A DNA stretch of 38,789 bases from Acidobacteriaceae bacterium (GTDB taxonomy: Bacteria; Acidobacteriota; Terriglobia; Terriglobales; Acidobacteriaceae): the NCBI GenBank assembly GCA_003132325.1, contig PKXK01000232.1, positions 1 through 38,789 on the forward strand, written 5' to 3'. The translations under genes and the position numbers were made by a program. Each line of letters starts with the position of its first letter. Position 1 is the stretch's first letter. Below, piece after piece: positions 1 to 8,200 of this stretch. The notes under the pieces are model-generated. The model saw nothing but the letters and a program-made list of their open reading frames with translations. It did no database searches and was not told the DNA's origin.

Positions 1-78
1 GTTAATTTGGACGCGAATGATATCGGATTGGGGGAAATTGGAAGCTCTTCAGGTCTCAAACTGCGCGTTTCCGCTTGA
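1..78 (+). CDS. Possible 3' end of an upstream gene (partial)
   Basis: Frame 1 is open from the first base to a TGA at 76-78 and reads as 25 residues with a protein-like composition, ending LKLRVSA. It could be the C-terminus of a gene lying mostly outside the window. The piece is too short to assign a family and may be chance. The next 680 bases hold no convincing gene. Confidence 0.2.
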   Translation, partial: VNLDANDIGLGEIGSSSGLKLRVSA

Positions 79-756
79 TGTGAAAGAGGCAAATGTGGGC
101 AAGGTGGCCCGCGCGGTGTCAAATTCTCAACCCACAACCCAACCCACAAAATGCGATGTCTTATACGACTTCCGCGTACTTTGGCAGTCCCCGCGGTCTT
201 GTAAGTTGTTGTAAAACCTATCCCGGCAAAACTGTCACGGCAGAGGTCGAGATATCTGGCGCATTTATAAATGATAGACGCCCTTATGGTCATTGACGGA
301 ACGAGTTCCAGCGGATTTCAAGTGGAACTTCTCCAGTTGCTGGAGAATGTAATTGCCAGATCGAAAGTGAAACCCCTGGATTCTGCCCGAGGTTTGGGAA
401 CTCTTTGCGCCTGTTTTTGAACCCACGCTTCGCATGTCTCTCACGTCCTCTCAAGGACTTAGGCGGCCACCTGGAGTCACTTAAGTTGTTGAGACTACAG
501 CTTAACGTAGCACTGGCCGGGCGGGTGTCGGCGGTTCATCTTTGTCTCTTAAGAATATCATTCTAAAGAAGTTGCAGTGTCGAAACAAACGCGCCGAACC
601 CACGATCCTAACCCATGATGCTTGGCTGAGAAATGCAAGAAAAGTCAGATGTGGTCGGAACCACGCGAGGGTAGGTGTGTCCCGGCGGTCTGATTCACGC
701 CGGACTTAGCGGATGAAGAGATCTCGGTGAAAATCCTGCTCCAGATGCCCGGTCAT
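79..756. other. Intergenic stretch without a recognisable gene
   Basis: The ORFs here are short and do not look like proteins. A small direct repeat of the type CCCACAACCCAACCCACA lies near 131-148, and a short inverted repeat (AGAAT/ATTCT) near 552-564. No tRNA, attachment site or clear promoter was found. The stretch is downstream of the minus-strand multicopper oxidase, so a terminator is expected, but no hairpin with a T-run is visible. Confidence 0.4.
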
Positions 757-2273
757 TCACACATAGTCGAATAGTGTCATGAAGCCGAAGTCCATGTGCA
801 GTTGCTGGTGGCAGTGGAATAGCGTCCGTCCTGGATTGTCGGCCACAAAGTCGATTTCGGCTTCCTGATAGCCGCCCAACATGACCACATCTTTCAAGAT
901 TCCGGATGTTGTCTTTCCCGCCAAGTGCGTGAGTTCAAAGCTATGCCGGTGCAGATGGATGGGATGGATGTCGTCACTGGCATTGCGCATGCGAATTCGA
1001 TAGCGCTTTCCTTCTTTCAAATGAAATGAGGCGGGAGCCATTTCGTTGCTCATCTCGAGTAAGCCACGCCGTTGATCGTCCATCGGTTGAAGCCTTCTTC
1101 GGCGGCGTTATCTTTTGCAAAGATCATCTCGAAAGTTTCGTCCGGCGGCGGGGCACTTGCACCCGGCTTCGCGAATAACCCGTAGTTCCACCGATGGGGC
1201 GGCGGTGCAATCCATTCTGCCTTCCCCTTCGCCCCCGCGTATTCGATGACGATTCCCATGCCGTGCTGACGATCATCGTCCGCCAGATCGCCCATGATCC
1301 AGATTCCAGGATGCTTCATTTCAACAATGGCAGAAATGCGCTCCGCGGTGCCGAACCAGAGCACGGGAACACTCGCCGGATTCGGCACGGGATTGCCATC
1401 TAAGCCAACCACCTTAAAAGAATGACCAGGCAGAGCAAGGCTACGAATTTCGGTCGCGCTTCCATTCAACACATGGAACAGAACTCGTTCACCCTGTTTC
1501 ACGCGAATGGGCTCCCCGCGGTGCAGCATCCGGCCATTAATCGTAAAAGAACCGTAACCGACTTCGTATCCGTGCGGCATGCCCTTGGCGAGAGAAGTCT
1601 TCATGGCTGACTCGCCTTGATCTTCGAGCGCTTTCACCTTGGTTGGCGGTAGGAAGTTCTGGGCCATGTCTCCACCGCGGCTGAAAGTCGGCTCAAACTC
1701 CTTCAGCACAAGGAAGACTTCGCGGTCATAGCTACCTGGTTCGTGCTTTGGCTCGATGTACACGGGACCAACCTCGCCGCCGTACTGTCCCGCGTAGAGA
1801 TCCGCGCCCGCTCGATTGTGCGTGTGATAGAAACGAAATCCTGCGGGTCGCGGAGTGAATACGATCCGGCGTTTACCATGGGCAGGAATAAAGGGTGTGC
1901 CCTCTTCCGCAGATCCATCCACGTCAACGGGCACCATTTGCCCGTGCCAATGCAGTTGTTCTGGCACATCTGTGTCGTTGAACACGTCCACTGTGGCCTG
2001 TTGGCCTTCCTTGAAGCGAAGCAGTGGCCCCGGAAATTGCCCGTTGTAGGTGGTCACCGAAATGATCCGCTTGGGTGCGATCTCCACGGGAGTTGTTTTG
2101 ATGTGCAATGTGTAGTCAGGAGAACCGGAATCCGACGAAGTGACAGGTGAGTCGTTGCTCTGCGTTGAAATGCCCGATTCAGCAATGGCAGCGCCGGCGG
2201 GCAAGAGAACCACTGCTGCGGTCAGACCTGCTGCTTTTAGAAATTTGCGTCTGGATTCCGATAATTCCTTCAT
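757..2273 (-). pseudogene. Multicopper oxidase, Tat-exported, broken by one frameshift
   Basis: Two overlapping minus-strand frames together make one multicopper oxidase of about 505 residues. The N-terminal part (1050-2273, 407 aa) begins with a Tat signal (SRRKFLK at residues 7-13, then a hydrophobic stretch). It carries the first copper-ligand pair, HWHG at 108-111 and HTH at 150-152. The C-terminal part (757-1083 frame) carries the second set, HPIHLH and FHCHQQLH followed by FGFM, where Cys, His and Met suit a type 1 copper site. The break lies at about 1050-1060: the first frame stops right after NGVAYSR while the other frame continues with EMSNEMAP. One missing base restores a continuous protein. 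The start has a good ribosome site (GGGAGG five bases upstream). The gene sits 12 bp downstream of doxX and was probably co-transcribed. The family oxidises Cu(I), metals or phenols in the periplasm; the substrate here is unknown. Confidence 0.85.
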
Positions 2274-2285
2274 CGAGCCTCCCTA

Positions 2286-2741
2286 TCAGTCGCTACTTGG
2301 GTGCCGAGCAAGCTTTGCGTCAAGGGACCAACTTCCACCACCCACTGAGATGAGAAAAACCAAGCAGCAGAACATGGCAAAATCGGTGTGCGCATCGCTG
2401 ACCATGTACCAGAAACCCTGGTTGGCGCGAAACAATTCCGGAATCTTTGTCGTCGCAATTGCGGTCGTGATCACGATCAGTAGCGGAATGGACACGAGCC
2501 TAGTCCAAAGACCCAAGAACAGAAGGAGACCGCAGAGGACCTCGAAGGTGCCGACAAAATGGGCTGTAAAGTAAGGATGGGGAAACCCGATTCTCGTGAA
2601 GCGAACCACTCCCATGCTTGGGTCGATGTACTTCAGAATGCCCTGCGTAAAGAAGATCAGTCCCGCCGCGATCCGAACCAGCAGCACGCTGCGCGGGCCT
2701 TGCGTGGGTCTGAGGAGGAACTGAATGATTCTACTCATCAC
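2286..2741 (-). CDS. DoxX family membrane protein
   Basis: This 151-residue protein has four predicted membrane segments and the usual DoxX look: an early LVRIAAGLIFFTQGILKY helix, a GTFEVLCGLLLFLGLWTR helix, and a third and fourth hydrophobic stretch. DoxX proteins are small inner-membrane proteins linked to thiosulfate or quinone redox chemistry and oxidative stress; the exact role is usually unknown. The start is GTG at 2741 or ATG at 2738; neither has a strong ribosome site. It is followed 12 bp later by the multicopper oxidase, which suggests a two-gene redox operon read on the minus strand from the 2742-2965 gap. Confidence 0.85.
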   Translation of the reverse strand: MMSRIIQFLLRPTQGPRSVLLVRIAAGLIFFTQGILKYIDPSMGVVRFTRIGFPHPYFTAHFVGTFEVLCGLLLFLGLWTRLVSIPLLIVITTAIATTKIPELFRANQGFWYMVSDAHTDFAMFCCLVFLISVGGGSWSLDAKLARHPSSD

Positions 2742-2965
2742 AGGAGAACTCGTTGGACACGCTCGACATCATATTATCGAATGTCTTTGTCGAAATGCTA
2801 TGTAGAGAGGACAGTTCGCATCAACTAATTATGCAGGGCGATGCGCTCGGGTGTGTGACGCTGGAAGGTCTTGTGCCCCTTCTCACCGCCTCCGCAGCGC
2901 TAGCAGGGCGAGGGCTGAGGTGCACGTGAAACCTACGCGAGATTGTCTGCGAAGGGAGGAGAGAA

Positions 2966-3292
2966 TTGAGAAAAGTGTGTCGCATTAGTCTCGTTCCGAT
3001 ACTGATGGCAGCATTAGGCGTGCAAGTCTGTGGTCAGAACAACTCGGCACCTCCGGGCGCAGCTCCGCTCGATTTGACTGGAGCCATCCCTTTGTCGAAT
3101 GTGAAAGGGCGCATTGATCATTTCGGTCTAGATCCTGAGCACAACCGCCTTTTTGTATCCGCGCTCGGAAATAATACGGAAGAGATCATTGGCATCAGCG
3201 CACAGACGACAGCCATAGAAAGATCCCGAAGGCACGGTACCAGCGTACGAACGAAGCTCTTCGGTCAGGAGCCAAGTCGGGGGACTCATTGA
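2966..3292 (+). pseudogene. YVTN-type beta-propeller protein, only the N-terminal part remains
   Basis: The ORF starts with TTG after a strong ribosome site (GGGAGGAGAG, 2954-2963). It encodes a signal peptide (MRKVCRISLVPILMAALG) and then about 60 residues typical of exported YVTN/YncE-like propellers, including KGRIDHFGLDPEHNRLFV and LGNNTEEI. Homology appears to end near 3210; the last 28 residues (from about TAIERS) are not propeller-like and are the reverse strand of the neighbouring minus-strand gene. Full-length relatives are roughly 300 residues or more, so most of the propeller is gone. It is divergent from the doxX-oxidase pair. Probably non-functional. Confidence 0.6.
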
Positions 3293-3426
3293 GATCCCCA
3301 GATCTTGGCCGCGCGATGGGGTGAGACCACAACAAAGGTCCCGAACGACATGGCGACAGCACTCACCACAAGGTCGGTTGCCATTAGACTACCGCTGCTT
3401 AAGAACGCAACTAGTACCGCCTTCAT
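3195..3426 (-). pseudogene. Small hydrophobic protein, frameshifted and truncated
   Basis: An ATG at 3426, just downstream of the efflux gene stop, opens a 46-residue frame with two hydrophobic stretches that ends RAAKIWGSQ at 3286. Reading continues sensibly one base out of frame, with LAPDRRASFVRWYRAFGIFLW, until a stop at 3195-3197. Joined, the two pieces give one small membrane protein of about 75 residues; the RAAKIWG...LAP.RR...WYRAFG pattern looks like a conserved small acidobacterial membrane protein (recalled, not searched). The frame change lies in the GGGGATCTC run near 3286-3292. Its 3' end collides with the truncated YVTN gene near 3210, so both genes seem to have lost their ends at the same point. 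Confidence 0.4.
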
Positions 3427-3428
3427 AG

Positions 3429-4859
3429 TTAGCTCTTTGGGATATCGGTTCGGTTCCACCATCCGCCGCCAAGAGCCTGAAACAATGCGGCTGTGTCGGC
3501 ATAACGATTCGACTGAGCCTGCACGAGGTTAAGCAGGGCTTGCTGATAGGCTTGTTCCGCGCTCAAGAGCGCGAGGTAGTTGGCGTAGCCGGATTCAAGC
3601 TGTTTCTTCGTCAGGTCGAGGGTGACGCTGGCGGCATCCTTTGCGGCCGCTGCGGCCTTTAAGGCGTCGGCATCCTGTTGAAGCGCATTCAGCGTGTCCG
3701 CAACATTCTGGAACGCAGTGAGGACCGTGCTGCGGTATTGTTCGTCGGCCTGAGTATAAGCGGCTCTGGCGGCGCGCTCCCGATGCAGGAGGGTGCCGCC
3801 TTGAAAAATGGGCTGGGTGACGCTTGCGCCGATATCCCGAAAGCCCGTGCCCGCCGCGAACATATTGCTGGCAGCCAGCGCCATGCTGCCAACATCTCCA
3901 GTCAGGGCAAAGTTCGGGAGGCGGTTCGCGCGCGCTATTCCAATCTGGGCGCTGGCGGAATGCAGGCTCTCCTCGGCCTGGCGCACATCCGGGCGTTGCT
4001 CCACGAGTTGCGAAGGAAGGCTCACCGGCAGTTCCTGCGGCAGTTGCAAACTCGACAGTTCAAACTTTTCGGTCAAATCCTGGCTGGGGAACCCGCCCGA
4101 CAGCACAGCAAGCAGGTCCCGTTGTTGAGCCAACTGCTTAAGCAGCGGAGGCAAGGTGGCAGCGACTTGCGCGAGCTGCGATTCCTGCGCGGCCACGTCG
4201 AGCTGGCTCACATACCCCTTCGCATACTGATTCCGCAAAATCTGCAGCATGTTGGTGTTGATGGTGATGAGCTCACGGGTCGCGGCAATCTGCCCCCGCA
4301 ATGACGCCTCTTGTATCGCTGCGGCGGCGATGTTTGAACTTAATGTGATATGGGTCGCGGCCAGGGCAAAACGCGCCTGCTGTTCCTGCGCCTGCAACGA
4401 CTCCACGGTTCGCCGGTTCAGACCGAAAACGTCCGGCACAAACGACACGCTCACCTGCGGCGTGTAGAGGCTGTAATACAAGGCACTGGTGTTGGTCACA
4501 GGTGAAAGGTCACTCGATGTCTTCGCCCGGGTCGCTGAAAAACTTCCCGAAACACTTGGGTAGTAAGCACCGCGTTGGGCCAGCACATTCTCTCTTGCAA
4601 CTAACAATGCGGCCTGCGCCGCCTTGAGGTCGGGATTGGCTTTGAGCGAGCGCTCAATCAAATCGTTGAGCGGCTTCGAGTGAAACAATGTCCACCATTC
4701 TCCGGGAATGTCGCGCCCATCAACCAGGTGTTGCGCCTCTCCACCGTCGCTGAACATTCTCCAGAAGTCGTCATCGACAAGCCGGTGCTGGCCGTTCGCG
4801 GCGCCAATGTCTACGTGAGCTTTAACCACGATCAGACGCTCGCGGTAGCGGCGTCGCAT
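3429..4859 (-). CDS. NodT/TolC-type outer-membrane efflux lipoprotein, N-terminus lost
   Basis: From about GEWWTLFHSKPLNDLIERSL to the end this is a canonical RND efflux outer-membrane factor: two long helical-hairpin repeats rich in Ala, Gln and Leu (ANPDLKAAQAALLVARENV; later VEQRPDVRQAEESL), the QPIFQGG turn and a C-terminal AQSNRYADTAALFQALGGGWW. The protein forms the outer-membrane channel of a tripartite pump. The first 50 or so residues are not native: the signal peptide, lipobox Cys and early domain are missing, and this stretch is only the reverse strand of the neighbouring sialidase-like gene. The join is near 4735-4785. No pump or adaptor genes are adjacent, so it is probably a relic. 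Confidence 0.8.
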   Translation of the reverse strand: MRRRYRERLIVVKAHVDIGAANGQHRLVDDDFWRMFSDGGEAQHLVDGRDIPGEWWTLFHSKPLNDLIERSLKANPDLKAAQAALLVARENVLAQRGAYYPSVSGSFSATRAKTSSDLSPVTNTSALYYSLYTPQVSVSFVPDVFGLNRRTVESLQAQEQQARFALAATHITLSSNIAAAAIQEASLRGQIAATRELITINTNMLQILRNQYAKGYVSQLDVAAQESQLAQVAATLPPLLKQLAQQRDLLAVLSGGFPSQDLTEKFELSSLQLPQELPVSLPSQLVEQRPDVRQAEESLHSASAQIGIARANRLPNFALTGDVGSMALAASNMFAAGTGFRDIGASVTQPIFQGGTLLHRERAARAAYTQADEQYRSTVLTAFQNVADTLNALQQDADALKAAAAAKDAASVTLDLTKKQLESGYANYLALLSAEQAYQQALLNLVQAQSNRYADTAALFQALGGGWWNRTDIPKS

Positions 4860-5615
4860 GATTACGCGCAGAATTTTTCTCCCACTGTGTTGAATCCTGG
4901 TGCGGGGCCTGGCTGGTCACTGGCTGCAGGGGCTACTGTGGATCCCGTCGGCAACGTCTATTTTTCCTGGACGGCGTACCCGCGAACAGATATTCTCACG
5001 CGACCGGTGGAGGTGTTTGTAAGCCGATCGGCGGACGGCGGCCGGAACTGGAGTACGACGCCGATGGACGTTTCCACCGCGGCGCCGGGTTGCTCGGTTC
5101 AGGTCTGTTCGGCTGGCTTTCTGGCCTCCCAGATGGCTCTGGCTTCCGATGATGCCGGAATCATCTATGCCTTGTGGAACTCCGACTCGGTCGTAGGCGG
5201 TCCGGAGCGCATTTACTTCTCCTCTTCCACGAACGAAGGGCAAAACTGGTCAGCGAGGGTTGACGTCTCGAATGCCCCGTTTGACGTGGAGCACTGCTTC
5301 CCGGCCATCACCGCCGGCCCCGCGGGCGACGTCCGCATTGCATGGATGGACACGAGAGAAGTGGATACGCAAAACCATGCTCTTTGGAATACCTTCTACC
5401 GGGCTTCCACCAACGGCGGGGCGACCTGGTCGCCGGAATCGCAGCTCTCCAGCCCAGTGCGCGGATACGATTACATCCTGCCCAACGGTTTCCTCTTCCC
5501 ATTTGGCAACTTGTTTTCCATCGGCATCGATAACCTCGGTAGCACTCATGCGGTGTGGGGAGAAGGGCGCAATTACTGGTTGCCAGGTTCAATCTGGTAC
5601 ACGCACGCGCGCTAA
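4680..5615 (+). CDS. BNR/sialidase-like propeller protein, N-terminus lost
   Basis: The protein contains three Asp-box (BNR) repeats of the S-x-D/N-x-G-x-x-W type: SADGGRNWS, STNEGQNWS and STNGGATWS, spaced as in sialidase-type beta-propellers. It ends cleanly with GSIWYTHAR. About 285 residues look native (from near VIDKPVLAVRGANVYVSF); the first 25 or so residues are the reverse strand of the neighbouring efflux gene. Relatives usually begin with a signal peptide and further blades, which are missing. No catalytic sialidase Arg triad could be assigned, so it may be a non-enzymatic exported propeller. The first frame codon is GTG at 4680, which is likely an accident of the join. Confidence 0.6.
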   Translation: MKQCPPFSGNVAPINQVLRLSTVAEHSPEVVIDKPVLAVRGANVYVSFNHDQTLAVAASHDYAQNFSPTVLNPGAGPGWSLAAGATVDPVGNVYFSWTAYPRTDILTRPVEVFVSRSADGGRNWSTTPMDVSTAAPGCSVQVCSAGFLASQMALASDDAGIIYALWNSDSVVGGPERIYFSSSTNEGQNWSARVDVSNAPFDVEHCFPAITAGPAGDVRIAWMDTREVDTQNHALWNTFYRASTNGGATWSPESQLSSPVRGYDYILPNGFLFPFGNLFSIGIDNLGSTHAVWGEGRNYWLPGSIWYTHAR

Positions 5616-5794
5616 ACCCGTGACTTTAGCATCGTCGCTCCGATCAGTTCGATCGTAAGCAGCGTCCATGATCTGGCTGGCTGTTACCGCACCCTCCAGA
5701 CTCGACGCGATGTGAACGTTTCAAACGAAGACGCTTCGCACGTCAAAAGAGATTCACCCGAGGGTCGCGCAGCTGACGCTTTGGCTGAAGCGAC

Positions 5795-6025
5795 CTAGTG
5801 GGCCGCCACTTTAACTTCGGTATATCCTTCCGCCTTTAGCGTAGAAGACTTCGAAAAGATTTCGCTGAAATTGCGCGCCTTGCGACCGTGCCAACTGCCT
5901 TTGTGATAGACGTAACCCGCAATCAGCGGAAACGCCGCTGGTACAGGGGGCATGGCGACGAGGGCTGTGGCCCGATTTGGCAAGAAAGCCCTCAAGTTAT
6001 CCCACCCAAGCCCAAATTTGGACAA
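5795..6025 (-). CDS. Hypothetical short protein
   Basis: A 76-residue minus-strand ORF with a plausible protein-like C-terminal half (GYVYHKGSWHGRKARNFSEI, then AEGYTEVKVAAH). I do not recognise the family. The first part, MSKFGLGWDNLRAFLPN, reads less convincingly, and an internal ATG follows at about residue 25. It overlaps the 5' part of a plus-strand ORF (5888-6241), so at most one of the two overlapping parts is real. It may be the tail of a broken larger gene. Confidence 0.3.
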   Translation of the reverse strand: MSKFGLGWDNLRAFLPNRATALVAMPPVPAAFPLIAGYVYHKGSWHGRKARNFSEIFSKSSTLKAEGYTEVKVAAH

Positions 6026-6241
6026 CCTTGCGAGGTCATTGCAACCTCAAACCAGACCGGCGCCGACACGACCTGGTCCAGAGAGTACGATTATGCTCAG
6101 ATCTATCATGAAGCGATCTCGGATCTCGCTGAAGCCTTCGGCGTCCCAGTCTCAACCCTGATACGGCGAGCGGAACGGCGCATTTCGGCTCGCAAGAAAA
6201 CGCGACATCTGCGTGCCGACAGCTTGGCGACTCGCCGCTGA
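5888..6241 (+). CDS. Hypothetical protein, possible helix-turn-helix near C-terminus
   Basis: This 117-residue ORF lies 29 bp upstream of the gene at 6271 and on the same strand. Its C-terminal part reads YHEAISDLAEAFGVPVSTLI followed by RRAERRISARKK, resembling a short HTH with a basic tail. The N-terminal 45 residues overlap a minus-strand ORF and look less natural. No clear ribosome site was seen. It could be a small partner of the next gene or a chance ORF. Confidence 0.25.
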   Translation: MPTAFVIDVTRNQRKRRWYRGHGDEGCGPIWQESPQVIPPKPKFGQPCEVIATSNQTGADTTWSREYDYAQIYHEAISDLAEAFGVPVSTLIRRAERRISARKKTRHLRADSLATRR

Positions 6242-6270
6242 AAGCAAACAATAAGCGCGAGGCGAGAGCA

Positions 6271-7005
6271 ATGAACGGCGCATATCTTGAAGTGCAGATC
6301 CGTGGATACATCATTGGGCCGATAACCGCCTTCCGGGAATATATCTTCGGCGACGTGCTGCCAGCTTTTGGAGATCTTAACGAACGAGCTGACAAAGTCG
6401 CCCGGGAATACTACGACACAATCGGCTCGCAGCCCGCCGGGGAAGACTGGGATATCGATATGGGAGATGTGGCCGAAGACGCCCAGGATCGAGGTTTGAG
6501 TTGGTATCAGATGATGACCTCGCTGCGGCAATCGATGATGAATCTGCTGGCGGCCGGTCTCTTCCACCTCACCGAACAGCGGCTCTCGCTCCTCTGTAGA
6601 GATGGAGGATTCATGATGGAACCGCCGCGGGATACGAAGCTTGAAGAGGTTAAGAAGTGGTATGTTACTAATCTTCGCCTCGACTTCGAAACACTGCCCT
6701 CCTGGCCGACAATTGACGAGCTTCGCCTCGTTGCGAATGCGGTCAAACATGCGGAGGGTCCTGCGACGCGTCAATTGCGGGATATTCGACCAGAATTGTT
6801 CAGCGATCCAGCATTTGAGGAGCTCTATAAGAAAATGGAAGAAGATGGGCTTGGGCGGATAGACGGCAGGACCGTCTCTGCGCCGCTTTCCGGGGAGGAG
6901 TTCTTCGTCAGCGAGAAACTGCTGAAGGGGTATGCAGAAGCCGCCGAGTCGTTTTTTCGCGAGATAGCTGATCACTTTCGGGCGCACAGCGACGAGTACT
7001 ATTAA
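6271..7005 (+). CDS. Hypothetical protein with possible HEPN-like helical core
   Basis: A 244-residue, mostly helical, soluble protein with acidic patches. The segment TIDELRLVANAVKHAEGPAT resembles the conserved N-x-x-K-H helix of several uncharacterised HEPN-like families (in HEPN RNases the usual motif is R-x4-6-H). Before it, SWYQMMTSLRQSMMNLLAAG and a conserved-looking ELRL helix fit an all-alpha bundle. There is no signal peptide or membrane segment. The start ATG at 6271 follows a GCGAGGCGAGAGCA stretch that may serve as a ribosome site. If truly HEPN it could act in RNA cleavage or defence, but no toxin-antitoxin partner is evident beyond the small ORF upstream. The family call is tentative; existence of the gene is likely. 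Confidence 0.55.
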   Translation: MNGAYLEVQIRGYIIGPITAFREYIFGDVLPAFGDLNERADKVAREYYDTIGSQPAGEDWDIDMGDVAEDAQDRGLSWYQMMTSLRQSMMNLLAAGLFHLTEQRLSLLCRDGGFMMEPPRDTKLEEVKKWYVTNLRLDFETLPSWPTIDELRLVANAVKHAEGPATRQLRDIRPELFSDPAFEELYKKMEEDGLGRIDGRTVSAPLSGEEFFVSEKLLKGYAEAAESFFREIADHFRAHSDEYY

Positions 7006-7449
7006 TTGCTCTCGCCCGGCTCCACCGCCGCTCCCGTTCAACTGCCGCTGCAGCATTTTGGGCGGTTGTGGCTCGTCAAAACTAAACGGCGCTCGGTTTC
7101 TCGCTGGAATTCTTCCTTATCGCCCTGGAAACGGGAAGAGCTCGACTCGACGGGCCAGAGACGGGCTTCGAGGAGATGTCCTCGAAGCCGACTTCGGGAC
7201 AACTTCCGGAGCCAGCTTCCGGTGTGGGTCGCTGTTCAACCGCCGATGAGTCGCATGCCGATAACTGCCGGTTTGCCCGTGACTCGGGAGGAACGAGCCA
7301 GACAGGAGATGCGGTTTGTCGGTTGCCACGGCTTCCGCCCGCTGCGTCACTACCGGCGCGTGAAATTTCAAGTTATCATTTCAGCGAGACTGGCGCTGGT
7401 GCCGCTGATTGCGACCTCGGGAACATTGACAAATCATTGAGGGGAAAAG
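7006..7449. other. Non-coding stretch of 440 bases
   Basis: The overlapping ORFs in all frames are Arg- and Ser-rich and look like frame shadows. I see no tRNA, transposon end or clear promoter. A GAGGGGA ribosome site for the following gene lies at its right edge. Confidence 0.4.
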
Positions 7450-7875
7450 ATGTCCATCAACTTTGTGCGGACACGTGACGGAAACGACGACTCCATACGC
7501 TTGCAACCAATGGAGCGCTTAAAAGTATATTTGTTTGGGGCAACTGTATTGTTCGCATCGTTTGGGATGGGTGAAGCGGTCTATCGACTCTTGTTTTCAC
7601 AGTTTGACGGCGCAACCGATCGTATTCCGGTTGAGGTGCTGTTTGGTTCGGTATTTGCCTGGCTTGCCACTAAGTTCGTCTGCGGCGTTTACAGAAATCG
7701 CAAGGAGAGAAGCGCAAGGCTCAACTTCATTTGGGCTCGGAATCATCAAATACGAGGCGCTGTGGAAGGGATCGCTCCGGTGGCCCACCCGGTGAAAAAC
7801 CAGCAGTCGATCCGAATCATTCGCGAAGAGGTGGACAGGATTGAGTGGGCATTGAAGGAGATCTTGCCGGGCTAA
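7450..7875 (+). CDS. Hypothetical membrane protein
   Basis: This 141-residue protein has two predicted membrane helices (about residues 26-47, LKVYLFGATVLFASFGMGEA, and 62-82, VEVLFGSVFAWLATKFVCGV). A positively charged linker follows (YRNRKERSARL), then a soluble helical tail. The ribosome site GAGGGGA lies about seven bases before the ATG. I do not recognise a named family. It lies alone between the hypothetical gene at 6271 and the IS66 region. Confidence 0.6.
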   Translation: MSINFVRTRDGNDDSIRLQPMERLKVYLFGATVLFASFGMGEAVYRLLFSQFDGATDRIPVEVLFGSVFAWLATKFVCGVYRNRKERSARLNFIWARNHQIRGAVEGIAPVAHPVKNQQSIRIIREEVDRIEWALKEILPG

Positions 7876-8049
7876 GCTTCTCGGGCAAGCTGCAACTGGA
7901 ATAGCTGCTTTCAACAGTGCCGGGTGGAGGCACTGTTCGGTTTAGTGAGCCCAGAACTTCATTATAAGGAAGCTGATCTTTGCGCACATTTCCGTCCGTC
8001 GGCATCGAGCCATGCTAAATGTAAACCGGAGGGGAGGGCGTCGAGACAT
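7876..8049. other. Short gap before transposon remnants
   Basis: No gene or regulatory element was found. Together with the remnant at 8050-8143 and the IS66 left end it makes up the 325 bases between the membrane protein and tnpA. Confidence 0.35.
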
Positions 8050-8143
8050 TTAGGATGGGACCCGGCTCAGAGTCGATGACAGGAGGGTAGATTGGGAGCA
8101 CAAGGCGAAGTAGGAGTATTTCCAGGCGGTCTACGGGTGTTAC
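8050..8143 (+). pseudogene. Possible N-terminal remnant of an older integrase-core transposase
   Basis: In one frame this stretch reads RVDWEHKAK, a stop codon, then EYFQAVYGCY. The pattern W-E-x-K-x-x-Y-x-x-x-V/I-Y-x-x-Y is what I recall at the start of DDE/integrase-core transposases that continue with EFC..C/T-GYHRK. Reading stops where the IS66 left end begins (GTAAACGTTTGACC at 8144). No matching continuation was found right of IS66. This may be an older element interrupted by IS66, but the evidence is short. Confidence 0.3.
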
Positions 8144-8200
8144 GTAAACGTTTGACCAACACACCTGTCCGCAGAGGCGTGTCTGTGTTGAAGTAGCTGG

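Noticed and set aside
3305-3532. Plus-strand ORF over the efflux gene end
   Set aside because: It lies opposite the small membrane gene and the efflux C-terminus and has no protein-like features.
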